Assembly (NCBI GenBank): GCA_018058095.1
Contig: JAGPCO010000008.1
Coordinates: forward strand, 49,997-113,996
Direction of reading: 5' to 3'
Origin: Kofleriaceae bacterium
Lineage (GTDB): Bacteria > Myxococcota_A > Polyangia > Haliangiales > Haliangiaceae
DNA: 64,000 nt
Positions within the stretch are counted from its first letter, which is position 1. Each line of letters opens with the position of its first letter. The position numbers and the translations under genes are program-made. The notes beneath the pieces are model-generated. The model was not told the DNA's origin. It saw only the letters and a list, made by a program, of their open reading frames with translations, and made no database searches. Below, one piece after another: positions 11,114 through 19,854 of this stretch.

Positions 11114-12913
11114 TCACGGTGGCGCGGGCGTCGGCGCGGGCGCGGCCAGGGCCAGGGTCGTACACGGTTCGAGCGGGCTGCCGTCGAGCAGGCGGGGGCA
11201 CAGCTCGAGCTGGCGTGCGCCGACGGTGACCAGCAGGTAGTGGTGGGCCGAGCGCGCCAGCGTCGCGCCGTCGTCGACCCGGCAGCGCGGCCGACCGCGC
11301 ACGCCACACTTGACCGGGTACAGCGAGGCGCCTCCACCGCCGCTGACCAGGTAGTTGAGGCCGTCGGCGCGGCCGCGCTGGTACAGGTGGTCGTGGCCCG
11401 ACAGCAGCAGGTCGACCCGATGCCGGACCAGCAGCGGCACGATCTCGCGTCGGGCCAGCTCGCTGCCGCCGTGGATGCCGCGCGACCACGGCCCGTCGTG
11501 GGTGGCGGCGATGATCGCGCGCACGCCGCGGGCCCGGGCCGCGACCAGGTCGGCCTCGAGCCAGCTGCGCTGGCTGGCCAGCTCGTAGGCGCCGGAGTCG
11601 AGCACCACCAGGTGGACGTCGCCGACGTCGACCGCGTACCAGCCCCCGCCCTCGGGGCGATCGGGCGGGCCGGCCGGCAACACGAAGCGATCGGTGAAGC
11701 GGCGGCCGTCGGCGGCGCCGCGGCCGAGGTCGTGGTTGCCCATGGCCGGGTAGAACGGGAGCTCGGCCAGGAGCGGGCCCGCGACCGCGAAGAAGCGCTG
11801 CCAGTCGCCGTCGTCGCTGCCGCGCAGGACCAGATCGCCGGTCGCGATCACCGCGTGCGGGGCGTCGCCGCGCATCAGCTCGACCAGCTTGCCGTGGGTG
11901 CCGTGACCGCCGCGGACGTCGCCATACACGGCGAGGCGCACCGGGGTGCCGGGGCCGACCGGCCCGGCGAAGCGCACGACCGGGCCCGGCACCCCGCCGG
12001 CGACGACCTGGTACTGGTAGGCGGCGCCCACCACCAGCCCGGGCAGGGTCACGCGATGCAGGCGGCCACGCGACCCGAGCGTGGAGGTCGCCGCCCCGAC
12101 CCTGCCCCACCGCACCTCGAGCGCGGTCGGCACGTCGGTCTCGACGTCCACCACCGCCTGGTCCGGCCGTGGCCGGGCCAGCACCGGGCCGCGGATCACC
12201 TGCGGCGCGGCCCGCGCGCGCAGCTCGAGCTCGAGGCTGGGCGCGACGCTGCGTCCGGACGGCCGGACCTCCACCGCCAGCTGGTTGTCGCCGGCGCGGA
12301 GCAGGCCGGGCGCGACCGGGACGTACAGCTCCTCCCACTCCGGCCCGCGCGGCGCCGCGGCCAGGCCAGCGCCGTCGATCCCGCGCCGGGCCACCTCCAG
12401 CCCGTTGACGTGGATGATCAGGCCGTCGCGGTAACGCACACGCACCACCAGGACCCGGGCCGGCGTGGCCAGCTGATCGACCCGGAACGTCGTGCTGGCC
12501 CAGAGCACGGCGACACGCTGGTCCGGGCGGCGCGGCAGGCGCGTCGCACACCCGCACCGCCCGTCGTCGTCGCTCGCCGCCAGCGGGGCCGGCCCCTGGT
12601 GTGGCCCGGCCGCGGCGATCGGCCACCCCGGCGGCGCGACCACCGGCTCGCCGGTGATGAGCGCGCCGTGCGGCCGTCGGCCGGCGGCGCGGTCGAGCTC
12701 GGCCAGCACCACCACGCCGAGCTGCCGCTCGAGGCGAGGCGCGTGGGCGATGGCCCACGACCAGCGCGCACCCGCCGCCAGCACGACCTGCCCGGAGGCG
12801 GTCGCCGGCTCGGGCAACGGATCGACCGGCTCGGGCGGCTCATCGGCCCGGGCCGGGCTCAGCCCGACCAGCACGGCGGCCAGCGCGCCGATCGCGGCCG
12901 CTGGCGCGCGCAC
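11114..12913 (-). CDS. Secreted metallophosphoesterase with N-terminal beta-sandwich region
   Basis: The 599-aa protein starts at GTG 12913 with a signal peptide (VRAPAAAIGALAAVLVGLSP, then ARADE). Residues about 30-320 contain beta-rich segments, including a Fn3-like domain just before the catalytic part, as in purple-acid-phosphatase-like enzymes. The metallophosphoesterase motifs are in order: YGDVRGG near 331, TGDLV near 357, GNHD near 393, THDGPW near 475 and SGHDHLYQ near 505. These bind a dimetal centre, so phosphoesterase activity is expected in the periplasm or outside the cell. The substrate is unknown. The gene lies 11 bases downstream of the Lys/Ala-rich protein gene and may be co-transcribed with it. 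Confidence 0.85.
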   Translation of the reverse strand: MRAPAAAIGALAAVLVGLSPARADEPPEPVDPLPEPATASGQVVLAAGARWSWAIAHAPRLERQLGVVVLAELDRAAGRRPHGALITGEPVVAPPGWPIAAAGPHQGPAPLAASDDDGRCGCATRLPRRPDQRVAVLWASTTFRVDQLATPARVLVVRVRYRDGLIIHVNGLEVARRGIDGAGLAAAPRGPEWEELYVPVAPGLLRAGDNQLAVEVRPSGRSVAPSLELELRARAAPQVIRGPVLARPRPDQAVVDVETDVPTALEVRWGRVGAATSTLGSRGRLHRVTLPGLVVGAAYQYQVVAGGVPGPVVRFAGPVGPGTPVRLAVYGDVRGGHGTHGKLVELMRGDAPHAVIATGDLVLRGSDDGDWQRFFAVAGPLLAELPFYPAMGNHDLGRGAADGRRFTDRFVLPAGPPDRPEGGGWYAVDVGDVHLVVLDSGAYELASQRSWLEADLVAARARGVRAIIAATHDGPWSRGIHGGSELARREIVPLLVRHRVDLLLSGHDHLYQRGRADGLNYLVSGGGGASLYPVKCGVRGRPRCRVDDGATLARSAHHYLLVTVGARQLELCPRLLDGSPLEPCTTLALAAPAPTPAPP

Positions 12914-12924
12914 CAGCGCCGGAC

Positions 12925-13344
12925 CTACTTGGCGCGGCGCGCCGCGGCCGAGGCCAGGTCGAGCAGGCGCGGCAGCGGGAACGAGGCGAGCTTGGACATG
13001 AAGTCCTTGTCCTTGGCCTTGTTCATCGCCTTGCTGACCGCGTCGATCAGCTGCTGGCGCCCGCCGTACTGCTTCTTGACCTTGTCGACCGTGGTCGCCA
13101 GGCGGAGCAGCTGGGCGTTGCTGGCCTTGAGCAGGCGCTGCTTGAGCGCGCCCTCGTCCTCGTCGGCGGTCCGCAGGGTGCCGACCAGGTTGCCGACCAG
13201 GCTCTCCTTGCTCTCGTACACGGCCTTGAGCTTGGCCAGCGGGCCACGCGGGACCGCCTTCTTGCTCTCGGCCTTGGGCTTGGCCGCCGCCTTCTTGGCC
13301 GGGGCCGTGCTCGACTTCGCGCTCGCTTCGCTCTTCTTCGCCAT
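12925..13344 (-). CDS. Lys/Ala-rich hypothetical protein (histone-H1-like tail)
   Basis: The 139-aa product has a tail of about 35 residues rich in Lys, Ala and Ser (MAKKSEASAKSSTAPAKKAA), similar in composition to bacterial histone-H1-like tails. A helical part of about 100 residues follows, with LKQRLLKASNAQLLRLATTV. A CGGAG ribosome-binding site precedes ATG 13344. The tail suggests DNA or RNA binding, but the folded part is not a domain I recognise. It is 11 bases upstream of the metallophosphoesterase gene and 17 bases downstream of the lipoprotein gene, consistent with one leftward operon. Confidence 0.7.
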   Translation of the reverse strand: MAKKSEASAKSSTAPAKKAAAKPKAESKKAVPRGPLAKLKAVYESKESLVGNLVGTLRTADEDEGALKQRLLKASNAQLLRLATTVDKVKKQYGGRQQLIDAVSKAMNKAKDKDFMSKLASFPLPRLLDLASAAARRAK

Positions 13345-13361
13345 GACGCTTGCTCCGGGCT

Positions 13362-14447
13362 TTATCCACCGAGGCCGGCATCCGGCGCACTCGGTGCCCC
13401 GCCAGCCGGGGCCACCCCGCCGTCGGGGATGGTGCCAGGTGGAGGGGGTAAGGGGGTCGCATCCTCATCGCCCGCGGCCGGTGTGTCAATCGCAGACATC
13501 AGCTGATTGATCTCGGCGATGGACAGGGTCCAGCGCAGCCGGACCACGGCCTGGTCCCGGCTGACCGTGAGCTTGGCCACCAGCGGGCCGACCCCACGCA
13601 GCTGGGCCCCCATGGACAGGATGGGTAGCTGCTGGTTGGCCAGGGTTTCCAGCTGCTTGGCGTCCTGGTCCGACACCATGACCACGTCGAGGGTGGCGTC
13701 GATCCCGGCGCTGGGGTCGAGCGCCAGGGCGATGGCGGCCGGGCCCCCGGACAGGGCCCCCTTGGTGAGCCGGACCAGGCCCAGGCCGATCCGGGCGTCG
13801 GGGACACCGACCGCCCACACCGGCGACGCCGCGCTGGCCCGGGCCATCCAGGCTGGCGGCGCGTCGGCCAGCTTGGGCCCGGCGCCGATGGCCGCGCGCA
13901 GGAACTCCGGGTCCGAGGACAGGGCCACCGTCTCGGCCTGGACGAAGCTCAGCCACACGACCCGGCCACCCGAGCGCAGCTGGTACACGGTGCGTCCTTC
14001 GATCGTCTCGGCGCTGAGGTCGGCGCCACCGCTGCCGACCGTGCTGCGCAGGCAGGTCGCCAGCGTGCTCTCGCTCAGCGCCCCGGTCGCCACGCTCAGC
14101 ACCGGCTGGGCCCCGCTGGCGCCCCGCGGGCGCAGCGCCAGCACGATGGACCGCAGCTGGGTCCGGAGGTCGAGCTGGCAGGCGCTGGCCACCCGCTGCC
14201 AGCCGGCCGCCAGGTCGGGGTCGCGCTCGACCAGCAGGCGAGCCATGCGCAGGATGAGCGGCGAGTCCCCCAGGCGGGCGACGTCGAAGCCGACCACCGC
14301 GGTGACGTCGGCCGGCACCGCGCTCAGGCCGGCCAGGTCGGGCGGCCGTGGCCGCGGCGCCGCCTTCTTCTTGCAGCCGGCGGTCGCCAGGGCCACGGCC
14401 AGAGACAGCGCGACGACGACGAGCTGGGCGCGAGCGCCGCGGCTCAC
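13362..14447 (-). CDS. Putative lipoprotein, paralogue of its upstream neighbour
   Basis: The 361-aa product has a signal peptide with lipobox (LAVALATAGC) followed by KKKAAPRPRPP. The body contains DVTAVVGFDVARLGDSPLIL, which resembles the AIPIDSEVVLAIDIVPFREN region of the gene upstream, and both have segments about kinases-free substrate or colicin-like folds that I cannot assign. The two look like diverged paralogues. The C-terminus is rich in Pro, Gly and Asp. The GTG start overlaps the stop of the upstream gene, so the pair is translationally coupled. The function is unknown. An envelope role follows only from the lipobox. Confidence 0.7.
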   Translation of the reverse strand: MSRGARAQLVVVALSLAVALATAGCKKKAAPRPRPPDLAGLSAVPADVTAVVGFDVARLGDSPLILRMARLLVERDPDLAAGWQRVASACQLDLRTQLRSIVLALRPRGASGAQPVLSVATGALSESTLATCLRSTVGSGGADLSAETIEGRTVYQLRSGGRVVWLSFVQAETVALSSDPEFLRAAIGAGPKLADAPPAWMARASAASPVWAVGVPDARIGLGLVRLTKGALSGGPAAIALALDPSAGIDATLDVVMVSDQDAKQLETLANQQLPILSMGAQLRGVGPLVAKLTVSRDQAVVRLRWTLSIAEINQLMSAIDTPAAGDEDATPLPPPPGTIPDGGVAPAGGAPSAPDAGLGG

Positions 14448-15478
14448 GGTCCGCCTGCGCCTCCGCCCATGCCCTGCATCATCTGCTCGAGCATCGGGCC
14501 GGCGAAGGCCGAGACCATGCCGACCAGCGACTTGACCTGGTCGTTGGTCATGACCACCTCGATCACCGCGTCGCTGCCGTCGACGCGTGCGCCGGCGGTG
14601 GACGCCATGCCCATGTCCTTGAGGCGGCCGATGTCCTTGCCGAAGCCGTCGATGAGCGACTGCGCGTCCTTGGCGCTGTTCATGCGGACGCGGATCTTGG
14701 CGTCGATGCCCTTGCGCACGTCGATCGAGCCGAACGCCGCCTTGAACTGGAACGGCGCCTGCCGGGCGAAGGCGGCGTTACCGTTGACGAGGAACCACAG
14801 GCCGGCCTTGGTGTCGACCAGCTTCATCATGTCCATGAACTGGGCCGAGCCGGTCAGGCCCTGGCCGGCCTTGGTCGCCGCCATGCGGTCGAGCTCGGCC
14901 TTGTCGATCGCGCCCTTGCCGCCGAGCAGGAACGCGGTGTTCTCCTCGGCGAAGAACAGGCCGCTGTTGCCCTGGGCCGAGGTCATCATGACGTAGTTGC
15001 CGTCGATGGTCTGGGTCCCGCCCTGGGCCGTGGCCTGGCCCTTGGCCTTGTCCAGGCACGGCAGCATCTTGCTGCGCGGCAGGCCGTTCATCGCCCCCGA
15101 GATGCGCTGGTCGGCGACGCGCACGCCGAGCACCATCTTCAGGTCGAGGGAGAACGGATCGACGCCGCACTCCTTCTGCATGTCGAAGCCGCCGGTGTTC
15201 ATCTTCGCCAGCTTGTCGAGGAACGGGCGGATGAGGGTGTTCTCGCGGAACGGCACGATGTCGATCGCCAGCACCACCTCGCTGTCGATCGGGATCGCGG
15301 CGAGGATCCGCTCGACCGCGCCGAGCTTGGCGGCGCCGCCGGAGGCGCCGGCCCCGCCCTTGCCGCCATCCTTGCTGCTCTTGTCACAGCCGGCCGCGCC
15401 GACGCCGGCCAGGGCGACCCACGCGGACAACAGGGCGGTGAACACCGGGGTCGAGATCGGGGCGCGGCATGCCTTCAT
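14444..15478 (-). CDS. Putative lipoprotein of unknown function
   Basis: The 344-aa product starts MKACRAPISTPVFTALL and has a lipobox GVGAAGC, then a Ser/Lys/Gly-rich linker. The mature protein has an alternating alpha/beta pattern and a Met/Gly-rich end (MMQGMGGGAGGP). An AAGGAG ribosome-binding site precedes ATG 15478. It is the first gene of a leftward run of four or five genes and overlaps the next lipoprotein gene by GTGA. Shared segments with that neighbour suggest an old duplication. No enzyme motif is seen. Confidence 0.72.
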   Translation of the reverse strand: MKACRAPISTPVFTALLSAWVALAGVGAAGCDKSSKDGGKGGAGASGGAAKLGAVERILAAIPIDSEVVLAIDIVPFRENTLIRPFLDKLAKMNTGGFDMQKECGVDPFSLDLKMVLGVRVADQRISGAMNGLPRSKMLPCLDKAKGQATAQGGTQTIDGNYVMMTSAQGNSGLFFAEENTAFLLGGKGAIDKAELDRMAATKAGQGLTGSAQFMDMMKLVDTKAGLWFLVNGNAAFARQAPFQFKAAFGSIDVRKGIDAKIRVRMNSAKDAQSLIDGFGKDIGRLKDMGMASTAGARVDGSDAVIEVVMTNDQVKSLVGMVSAFAGPMLEQMMQGMGGGAGGP

Positions 15479-15576
15479 CGGGTCGCTCTCCTTGGCTGGG
15501 CTCGGCGACGGGACGGCGATCGCCCCGACGCGAGCGCCTGGTTTGTATCACGCGCCCGCGGTGATGCCCAATCGCG

Positions 15577-15582
15577 TATAAG
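15577..15582 (+). promoter_or_regulatory. -10-like element before rnhA
   Basis: TATAAG ends six bases before ATG 15589, in a stretch poorer in GC than its surroundings. No -35 is recognisable. The spacing fits a leaderless start. Confidence 0.35.
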
Positions 15583-15588
15583 ACGGCG

Positions 15589-16296
15589 ATGCCCTGGGCC
15601 CCCCACCGCCTGCGCGACGCCGAGGTCTATGCCCGCGTCGATGAGTCCGGTCGCCTCGTCGCCGACGGTACCGGCCGGGTCGAGGTCGTGTACAAGCCGG
15701 CCGCCGGCGCCAAGGTCTACCGCGCCGCCGCGGCCAACCTGGCGCCGGTGCCAGGGCGACCGACCCTCGAGCTCGACGTGTCGGCGCCGCCCGAGGCGCC
15801 GCGCCCGGCCACGCCGCCCGGCCGGACCGGGGCGTCCGCGCCGCGCGCCGCCGCGCCGCGCAAGCTGGCCTACGCCCACACCCCGGCCGAGGGCGCGGTC
15901 CAGGTGTGGACCGACGGCGCCTGCACCGGCAACCCCGGCCCGGCCGGCATCGGCGTGGTCGTCGTCGACGGCGACCAGCGGCAGGAGGTGTCGGAGTTCC
16001 TCGGCCCGGGCACCAACAACATCGCCGAGCTGACCGCGATCGAGCGGGGCCTGCAGCTGGTGACCGACCGGCAGCGCCCGGTCGAGGTCTACAGCGACTC
16101 GTCGTACGCGATCGGCCTGCTGTCGCAGGGCTGGAAGGCCAAGGCCAACCAGGAGCTGGTCGCCCGCATCCGCGCCCTCGTCGCCACCTTCCCGCGTGTC
16201 CGCTTCGTCAAGGTGGCCGGCCACAGCGGCATCCCGCTCAACGAGCGCACCGACGAGCTGGCCACCGGCGCCATCCGCGACCGCAGCCGGCGCTGA
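15589..16296 (+). CDS. rnhA: Ribonuclease HI with extra N-terminal domain
   Basis: The C-terminal 140 or so residues are RNase HI, which cleaves RNA in RNA-DNA hybrids. All catalytic positions are visible: Asp in WTDGACTGNPGPAG near 105, Glu in NIAELTAIE, Asp in VYSDSSYAI, His in VAGHSG and Asp in NERTDELATG. Ahead of it lies a domain of about 60 residues (MPWAPHRLRDAEVYARVDES onward), then a Pro/Ala-rich linker. This is not the viroplasmin-type domain of eukaryotic RNase H1 as far as I can see. Its Tyr/Val-rich pattern with VYRAAAANLAP could bind nucleic acid. The total of 235 aa is well above the 150 or so of plain RNase HI. Confidence 0.9.
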   Translation: MPWAPHRLRDAEVYARVDESGRLVADGTGRVEVVYKPAAGAKVYRAAAANLAPVPGRPTLELDVSAPPEAPRPATPPGRTGASAPRAAAPRKLAYAHTPAEGAVQVWTDGACTGNPGPAGIGVVVVDGDQRQEVSEFLGPGTNNIAELTAIERGLQLVTDRQRPVEVYSDSSYAIGLLSQGWKAKANQELVARIRALVATFPRVRFVKVAGHSGIPLNERTDELATGAIRDRSRR

Positions 16297-16404
16297 GGCC
16301 AGGCCGCGCGCCGGCGTTGCCGCCACGCGCCAGCGAGGTGTCGTGCCGAGGCAACCCGGGCGCGATGGGGCGCGATTCGGCCCCGATCCGGATCGCCCGC
16401 CGTG

Positions 16405-16410
16405 TAGCGT
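16405..16410 (+). promoter_or_regulatory. -10-like element before the LamG gene
   Basis: TAGCGT ends seven bases before ATG 16418. The same hexamer precedes the bactofilin gene at a similar distance. No clear -35 is seen here. Confidence 0.3.
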
Positions 16411-16417
16411 GTGGCCC

Positions 16418-18409
16418 ATGCGGCTGCCTCTTTCGCTCGCCCTCGTCGCCCTGGTCAGCCTCGACGGAGGGCGGTCACGGGCCGCCACCAGCACGGCGAG
16501 CGTCCCGTCGGTGTTCGGCGGCAACGGCCACAACGCCTCGTTCGACGGGCGGCTGTACCTGATCCGCACCGGCCCCGGCTGGCAGGCCTTCGTGCTGCGG
16601 CCCGAGGCGCTCACGCTGCGGCCCGACGGCCTGCCCGACGCCACCGCCGGCCTGTGGTCGTCGCCGCTGCAGGTGGTGGCGGGCGAGCCCAACGGCGAGA
16701 ACGCGCTCGCCATCTGCGAGCCCGACCCGGCGCGCGCGCCGTACGCGTGCGACGGCAGCGGCAACCCCGGCGGCCCGTTCGCCTGCTACGACGTGTGGGT
16801 CCTCGACTCCGACGCGGTGCGCACCGTGGCCCAGGGCGGGCAGTCGTTCCGGCGCCGGCGCCTGCTGCTGCGGGTGGCCGAGCCGGGCACGCCGAGCGCG
16901 CGCCCGGTCGCCTTCACCTGGGGTGCGATCGAGCCGATGACCATGGCCGGGGGCGGCGCCCTGCATGGCATCGAGCCGACCGTCACTCGCGATGGCCGCC
17001 TGATGGTGTGGAACGGCTCGCTCGACAACGGCGACCAGGACAGCGTGATGATGTACGCGACCGCCCCGACCGCGTGCGCCGCCACCGGCTGGTCGGCGCC
17101 GCGCTCGCTGTCGCACATGGTGGCCGACCCGGCGGTCAACAGCCGGTACCGGCTGGCCGCACGCCCGCTGCGGGCCGCCGATGGCACCCCGTTCGCCGAC
17201 GGCGCCGCCGTGCCCGGGGCGTACCCGTGGCTCCTGCCCGACGGCGACGGCGTGATGTTCTCGGCCGCGCTCATGCCGTGCCGCGGCGTCGACGATCCGT
17301 TCGGGTGCGGCCCGCGCCGCAACGGCACCTCGGTCCTGGGCTACCCGACCAACTGGGGCGTGGCCCACATCGACGGCGGCGTCAACCCGTCGACCACCGA
17401 CGAGGTCCGGCTGTTCTTCTCGTCGCCGGGGCCGAGCACGCTGGCCCAGCTGCCGGTCAGCGCGGGCCACGACGTGTGGCCGTTCTTCGGCAGCAACACC
17501 TCCAACTACGTCGAGATCTCGTTCGACGACGGGCTCGACGGCCAGTACGCCGGCTTGTGGCACCTCAACGAGTCGATCACCGTCGCGGGTGACATCGACC
17601 GCGGCCGCAGCCCCGACGTGTCGGGGTACTACAACACGGCCGTGGTCCACGGCGCCGTGACCTTCCCGGCCGCCAACAACGGCGTGCTCGGCAAGGCCGC
17701 GGTGCTCGGCGGCGGCTGGCTCGAGGCCGCGCCAGCCGCCAGCCTGAACCCGGTCGGTGGCATCACCCTGCAGGCCACGGTGCGGCCGGCCGGCGACCCC
17801 GACTGCGACGGCGACAACAACTACCGCTTCCTCCTCTACAAGGGCGCGGCCTACAGCCTCATCCTCGAGGAGACCGGCGGCATCCGCGCCCGCGTCGGGG
17901 TCGAGGGCGGCGCCACCTACGACCTGTACTCCGGGGCCGAGCTGGCCACCGATGGCACGACCTGGACCGCGGTCAGCGCCGAGTACGACGGCGCCAGCGG
18001 CGTGATGCAGATCCGCTTCGACGACGTGATCGTCGCCGAGCAGACGTTCGCGCCGGCGCCGCTGGCCGGCAGTGACGAGGCGCTGCGCATCGGCGGCGTC
18101 GGCCCACGCCCGGCCTGCCCGGCCGGCGCCAGCGGCGGAAACTTCGACGGCACGCTCGACGAGGTGTCGGTGTCGCGCATCGCCCGCCACCTCGGCACGC
18201 CCGAGCCGCCGCCGCCCGACGCCAGCACCGGCCCGGGCCCCGACGCCGCGCCTGGTGGTGACGCCGGCAACGGCGGCGGTGCCGATGGCGAGGCGGGCGG
18301 CTGCGGCTGTCGCGCCCCCGACGGCGGCCACGGCGGCGGGTTGATCGTCCTGGCCGCCCTGGTGGCGAGCGGGCGCCGACGCCGCCGCGGCGCCGAGGCC
18401 CGGCGGTGA
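16418..18409 (+). CDS. Secreted LamG-like protein with MYXO-CTERM tail
   Basis: The 663-aa protein has a signal peptide (MRLPLSLALVALVSLDGG) and a large N-terminal region with WSSPLQV, GIEPTVTRDGRLMVWNGS and PWLLPDGDGVMFSA, reminiscent of beta-propeller or sialidase-like folds. A LamG/concanavalin-like domain follows at about residues 380-600 (YAGLWHLNES, then SLNPVGGITLQATV). The end is a MYXO-CTERM sorting signal: a Pro/Asp/Gly-rich spacer, a GGCGC motif, a short hydrophobic segment and a final Arg cluster. Such tails direct myxobacterial proteins to the cell surface after cleavage by a dedicated protease. Its stop overlaps the start of the next lipoprotein gene. Confidence 0.82.
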   Translation: MRLPLSLALVALVSLDGGRSRAATSTASVPSVFGGNGHNASFDGRLYLIRTGPGWQAFVLRPEALTLRPDGLPDATAGLWSSPLQVVAGEPNGENALAICEPDPARAPYACDGSGNPGGPFACYDVWVLDSDAVRTVAQGGQSFRRRRLLLRVAEPGTPSARPVAFTWGAIEPMTMAGGGALHGIEPTVTRDGRLMVWNGSLDNGDQDSVMMYATAPTACAATGWSAPRSLSHMVADPAVNSRYRLAARPLRAADGTPFADGAAVPGAYPWLLPDGDGVMFSAALMPCRGVDDPFGCGPRRNGTSVLGYPTNWGVAHIDGGVNPSTTDEVRLFFSSPGPSTLAQLPVSAGHDVWPFFGSNTSNYVEISFDDGLDGQYAGLWHLNESITVAGDIDRGRSPDVSGYYNTAVVHGAVTFPAANNGVLGKAAVLGGGWLEAAPAASLNPVGGITLQATVRPAGDPDCDGDNNYRFLLYKGAAYSLILEETGGIRARVGVEGGATYDLYSGAELATDGTTWTAVSAEYDGASGVMQIRFDDVIVAEQTFAPAPLAGSDEALRIGGVGPRPACPAGASGGNFDGTLDEVSVSRIARHLGTPEPPPPDASTGPGPDAAPGGDAGNGGGADGEAGGCGCRAPDGGHGGGLIVLAALVASGRRRRRGAEARR

Positions 18410-19803
18410 CCAGGCCACCGCCCCGCCGACGCCGATGCGCCTCGGGCGCCGTGCTGGCGCTGGCCGTGGCCGCCGCCTGCGGCGACGACGGCGCCGACGA
18501 CGTCCTCGACCTCGACCGCGTCGTCGACGCCAGCGGCCACGGCCAGCTCGTCGTCGACGCCAGCGCCGGGGCGACCGTGCGGCTGCGCGCGACCGACCTG
18601 GTGATCGAGGGCTGGCTTGACGGCGACGGCGCGGCCTTCGCCGATCCGCCGCCGGCGCAGCTGGCCACCGGCGCCAGCGCGGCGTGGGCGGCGCCGCGCC
18701 CGGTCGATGGCGAGGTGACCTGGACGATCGCCGGCGGCGACACGCTCACGCTGTGGGCCCGCGGCCCGGGAGTGCCAGCCATCCGCCGCGAGCGGGCCCT
18801 GACCTGGTTGACCCCGGTGCTGCTCGACGACCCGGCCGTGGTGTCGCTGTCGCGCCTGCTGGCGGTCCTCGGCGGCGACGGCCACGGCGGCGCGCTGCTC
18901 GAGCGCTGGTTCACCGCATTCTCGCGCGGCCCGGGCGCGGGGCGGGCCGCGTTCGCGCAGTTCCTCGACGAGGTGCGGGCGGCGCAGGGCGCCGATGCGC
19001 GGCGGTGGGACCTGACCACCCTGCCCTTCACCGTGACCGGCGTCCACCTCCGGCACGACCTGGCCGACGCCGACGGCTGCGGCCAGCTGCGGGTGTCGCT
19101 CGCCTCGACCCACCCCGTGCTGGCCCCGGCCCACCTCATCTTCCTGTTCGACACGCCGCCCGGCGCCGACGACGTGACGCCGGATGGCCACGTCCACTGC
19201 CGCGGCGTGGCCCGGCGCTGGGCCCGGCTCGGCGCTGGCGACGACGCCGGATGGCAGGCGGCGGCCCGGCAGATCCTCGACGAGGCGCTGGTGCCCGATC
19301 GGTTCCTGCTGGCCGAGTCGGTCGAGCTGACGGTGTCGCCCTGGCAGTGGCGGCAGTGGGAGCCCGACGGCGCCGGTGGGCTGCGCAACCCGCCGCTGGC
19401 GCAGACCGTCGACCTGGCCCGGGTCGACGCCGCCGGGCCGGTCCGAGAGGCCTTCCTGGTCGACGTCGCCGCCCACGCCGCCGACATCGCCGCCCAGCGC
19501 TGGGTCATCCCCGCCGCGTACCGGGCGCCGACCGCCGAGGTCGACCCCAACGCCCGCGCCGGCGAGCCGGACCTGACCCCGCTGCCAGATGTGGTGGCGG
19601 CCTACCCCTCGCTCGGGCGGTCGCTGGTGATCGTCGGCTGCCCGCGCTGCCACACCGAGGACGCCGACTTCGTGCAGACCTCGGTCGCGCGCCAGCCCAG
19701 CCCGTTCTACGACCGCGAGCTCGACGCCCGCGCCGCCCGGCTCGACGCCCTCGGCCGGGGCGAGTGGCCCGAGGTCCCAGCCTTCGCGCCGCTGCAGCGG
19801 TGA
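18406..19803 (+). CDS. Lipoprotein with a single CxxCH heme-binding motif
   Basis: The 465-aa protein begins with an Arg-rich n-region and a hydrophobic core ending in VAAAC, a probable lipobox. The middle has no domain I can name. Near the C-terminus (residue 412 onward) GCPRCHTEDADFVQTS contains one CxxCH motif, the attachment site of c-type heme, so it may be a monoheme cytochrome-like protein. The rest lacks an obvious cytochrome c fold and the distal ligand cannot be picked. The GTG start overlaps the stop of the MYXO-CTERM protein, so the two are made together and may act together at the surface. Confidence 0.7.
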   Translation: MTRPPPRRRRCASGAVLALAVAAACGDDGADDVLDLDRVVDASGHGQLVVDASAGATVRLRATDLVIEGWLDGDGAAFADPPPAQLATGASAAWAAPRPVDGEVTWTIAGGDTLTLWARGPGVPAIRRERALTWLTPVLLDDPAVVSLSRLLAVLGGDGHGGALLERWFTAFSRGPGAGRAAFAQFLDEVRAAQGADARRWDLTTLPFTVTGVHLRHDLADADGCGQLRVSLASTHPVLAPAHLIFLFDTPPGADDVTPDGHVHCRGVARRWARLGAGDDAGWQAAARQILDEALVPDRFLLAESVELTVSPWQWRQWEPDGAGGLRNPPLAQTVDLARVDAAGPVREAFLVDVAAHAADIAAQRWVIPAAYRAPTAEVDPNARAGEPDLTPLPDVVAAYPSLGRSLVIVGCPRCHTEDADFVQTSVARQPSPFYDRELDARAARLDALGRGEWPEVPAFAPLQR

Positions 19804-19818
19804 GCACGCTCGCCGCGC

Positions 19819-19848
19819 TCGACAAGCGCGCCGCGGTGCGTGTAGCGT
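19819..19848 (+). promoter_or_regulatory. Sigma-70-like promoter of the bactofilin gene
   Basis: TCGACA (19819-19824), 18 bases, then TAGCGT (19843-19848), ending six bases before ATG 19855. This predicts a leaderless or nearly leaderless transcript. Confidence 0.5.
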
Positions 19849-19854
19849 CCGGGC

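Noticed and set aside
13362..15478. Naming the two lipoproteins after a known domain family
   Set aside because: The resemblance to any known fold was too vague to defend, so only lipobox and paralogy are claimed.
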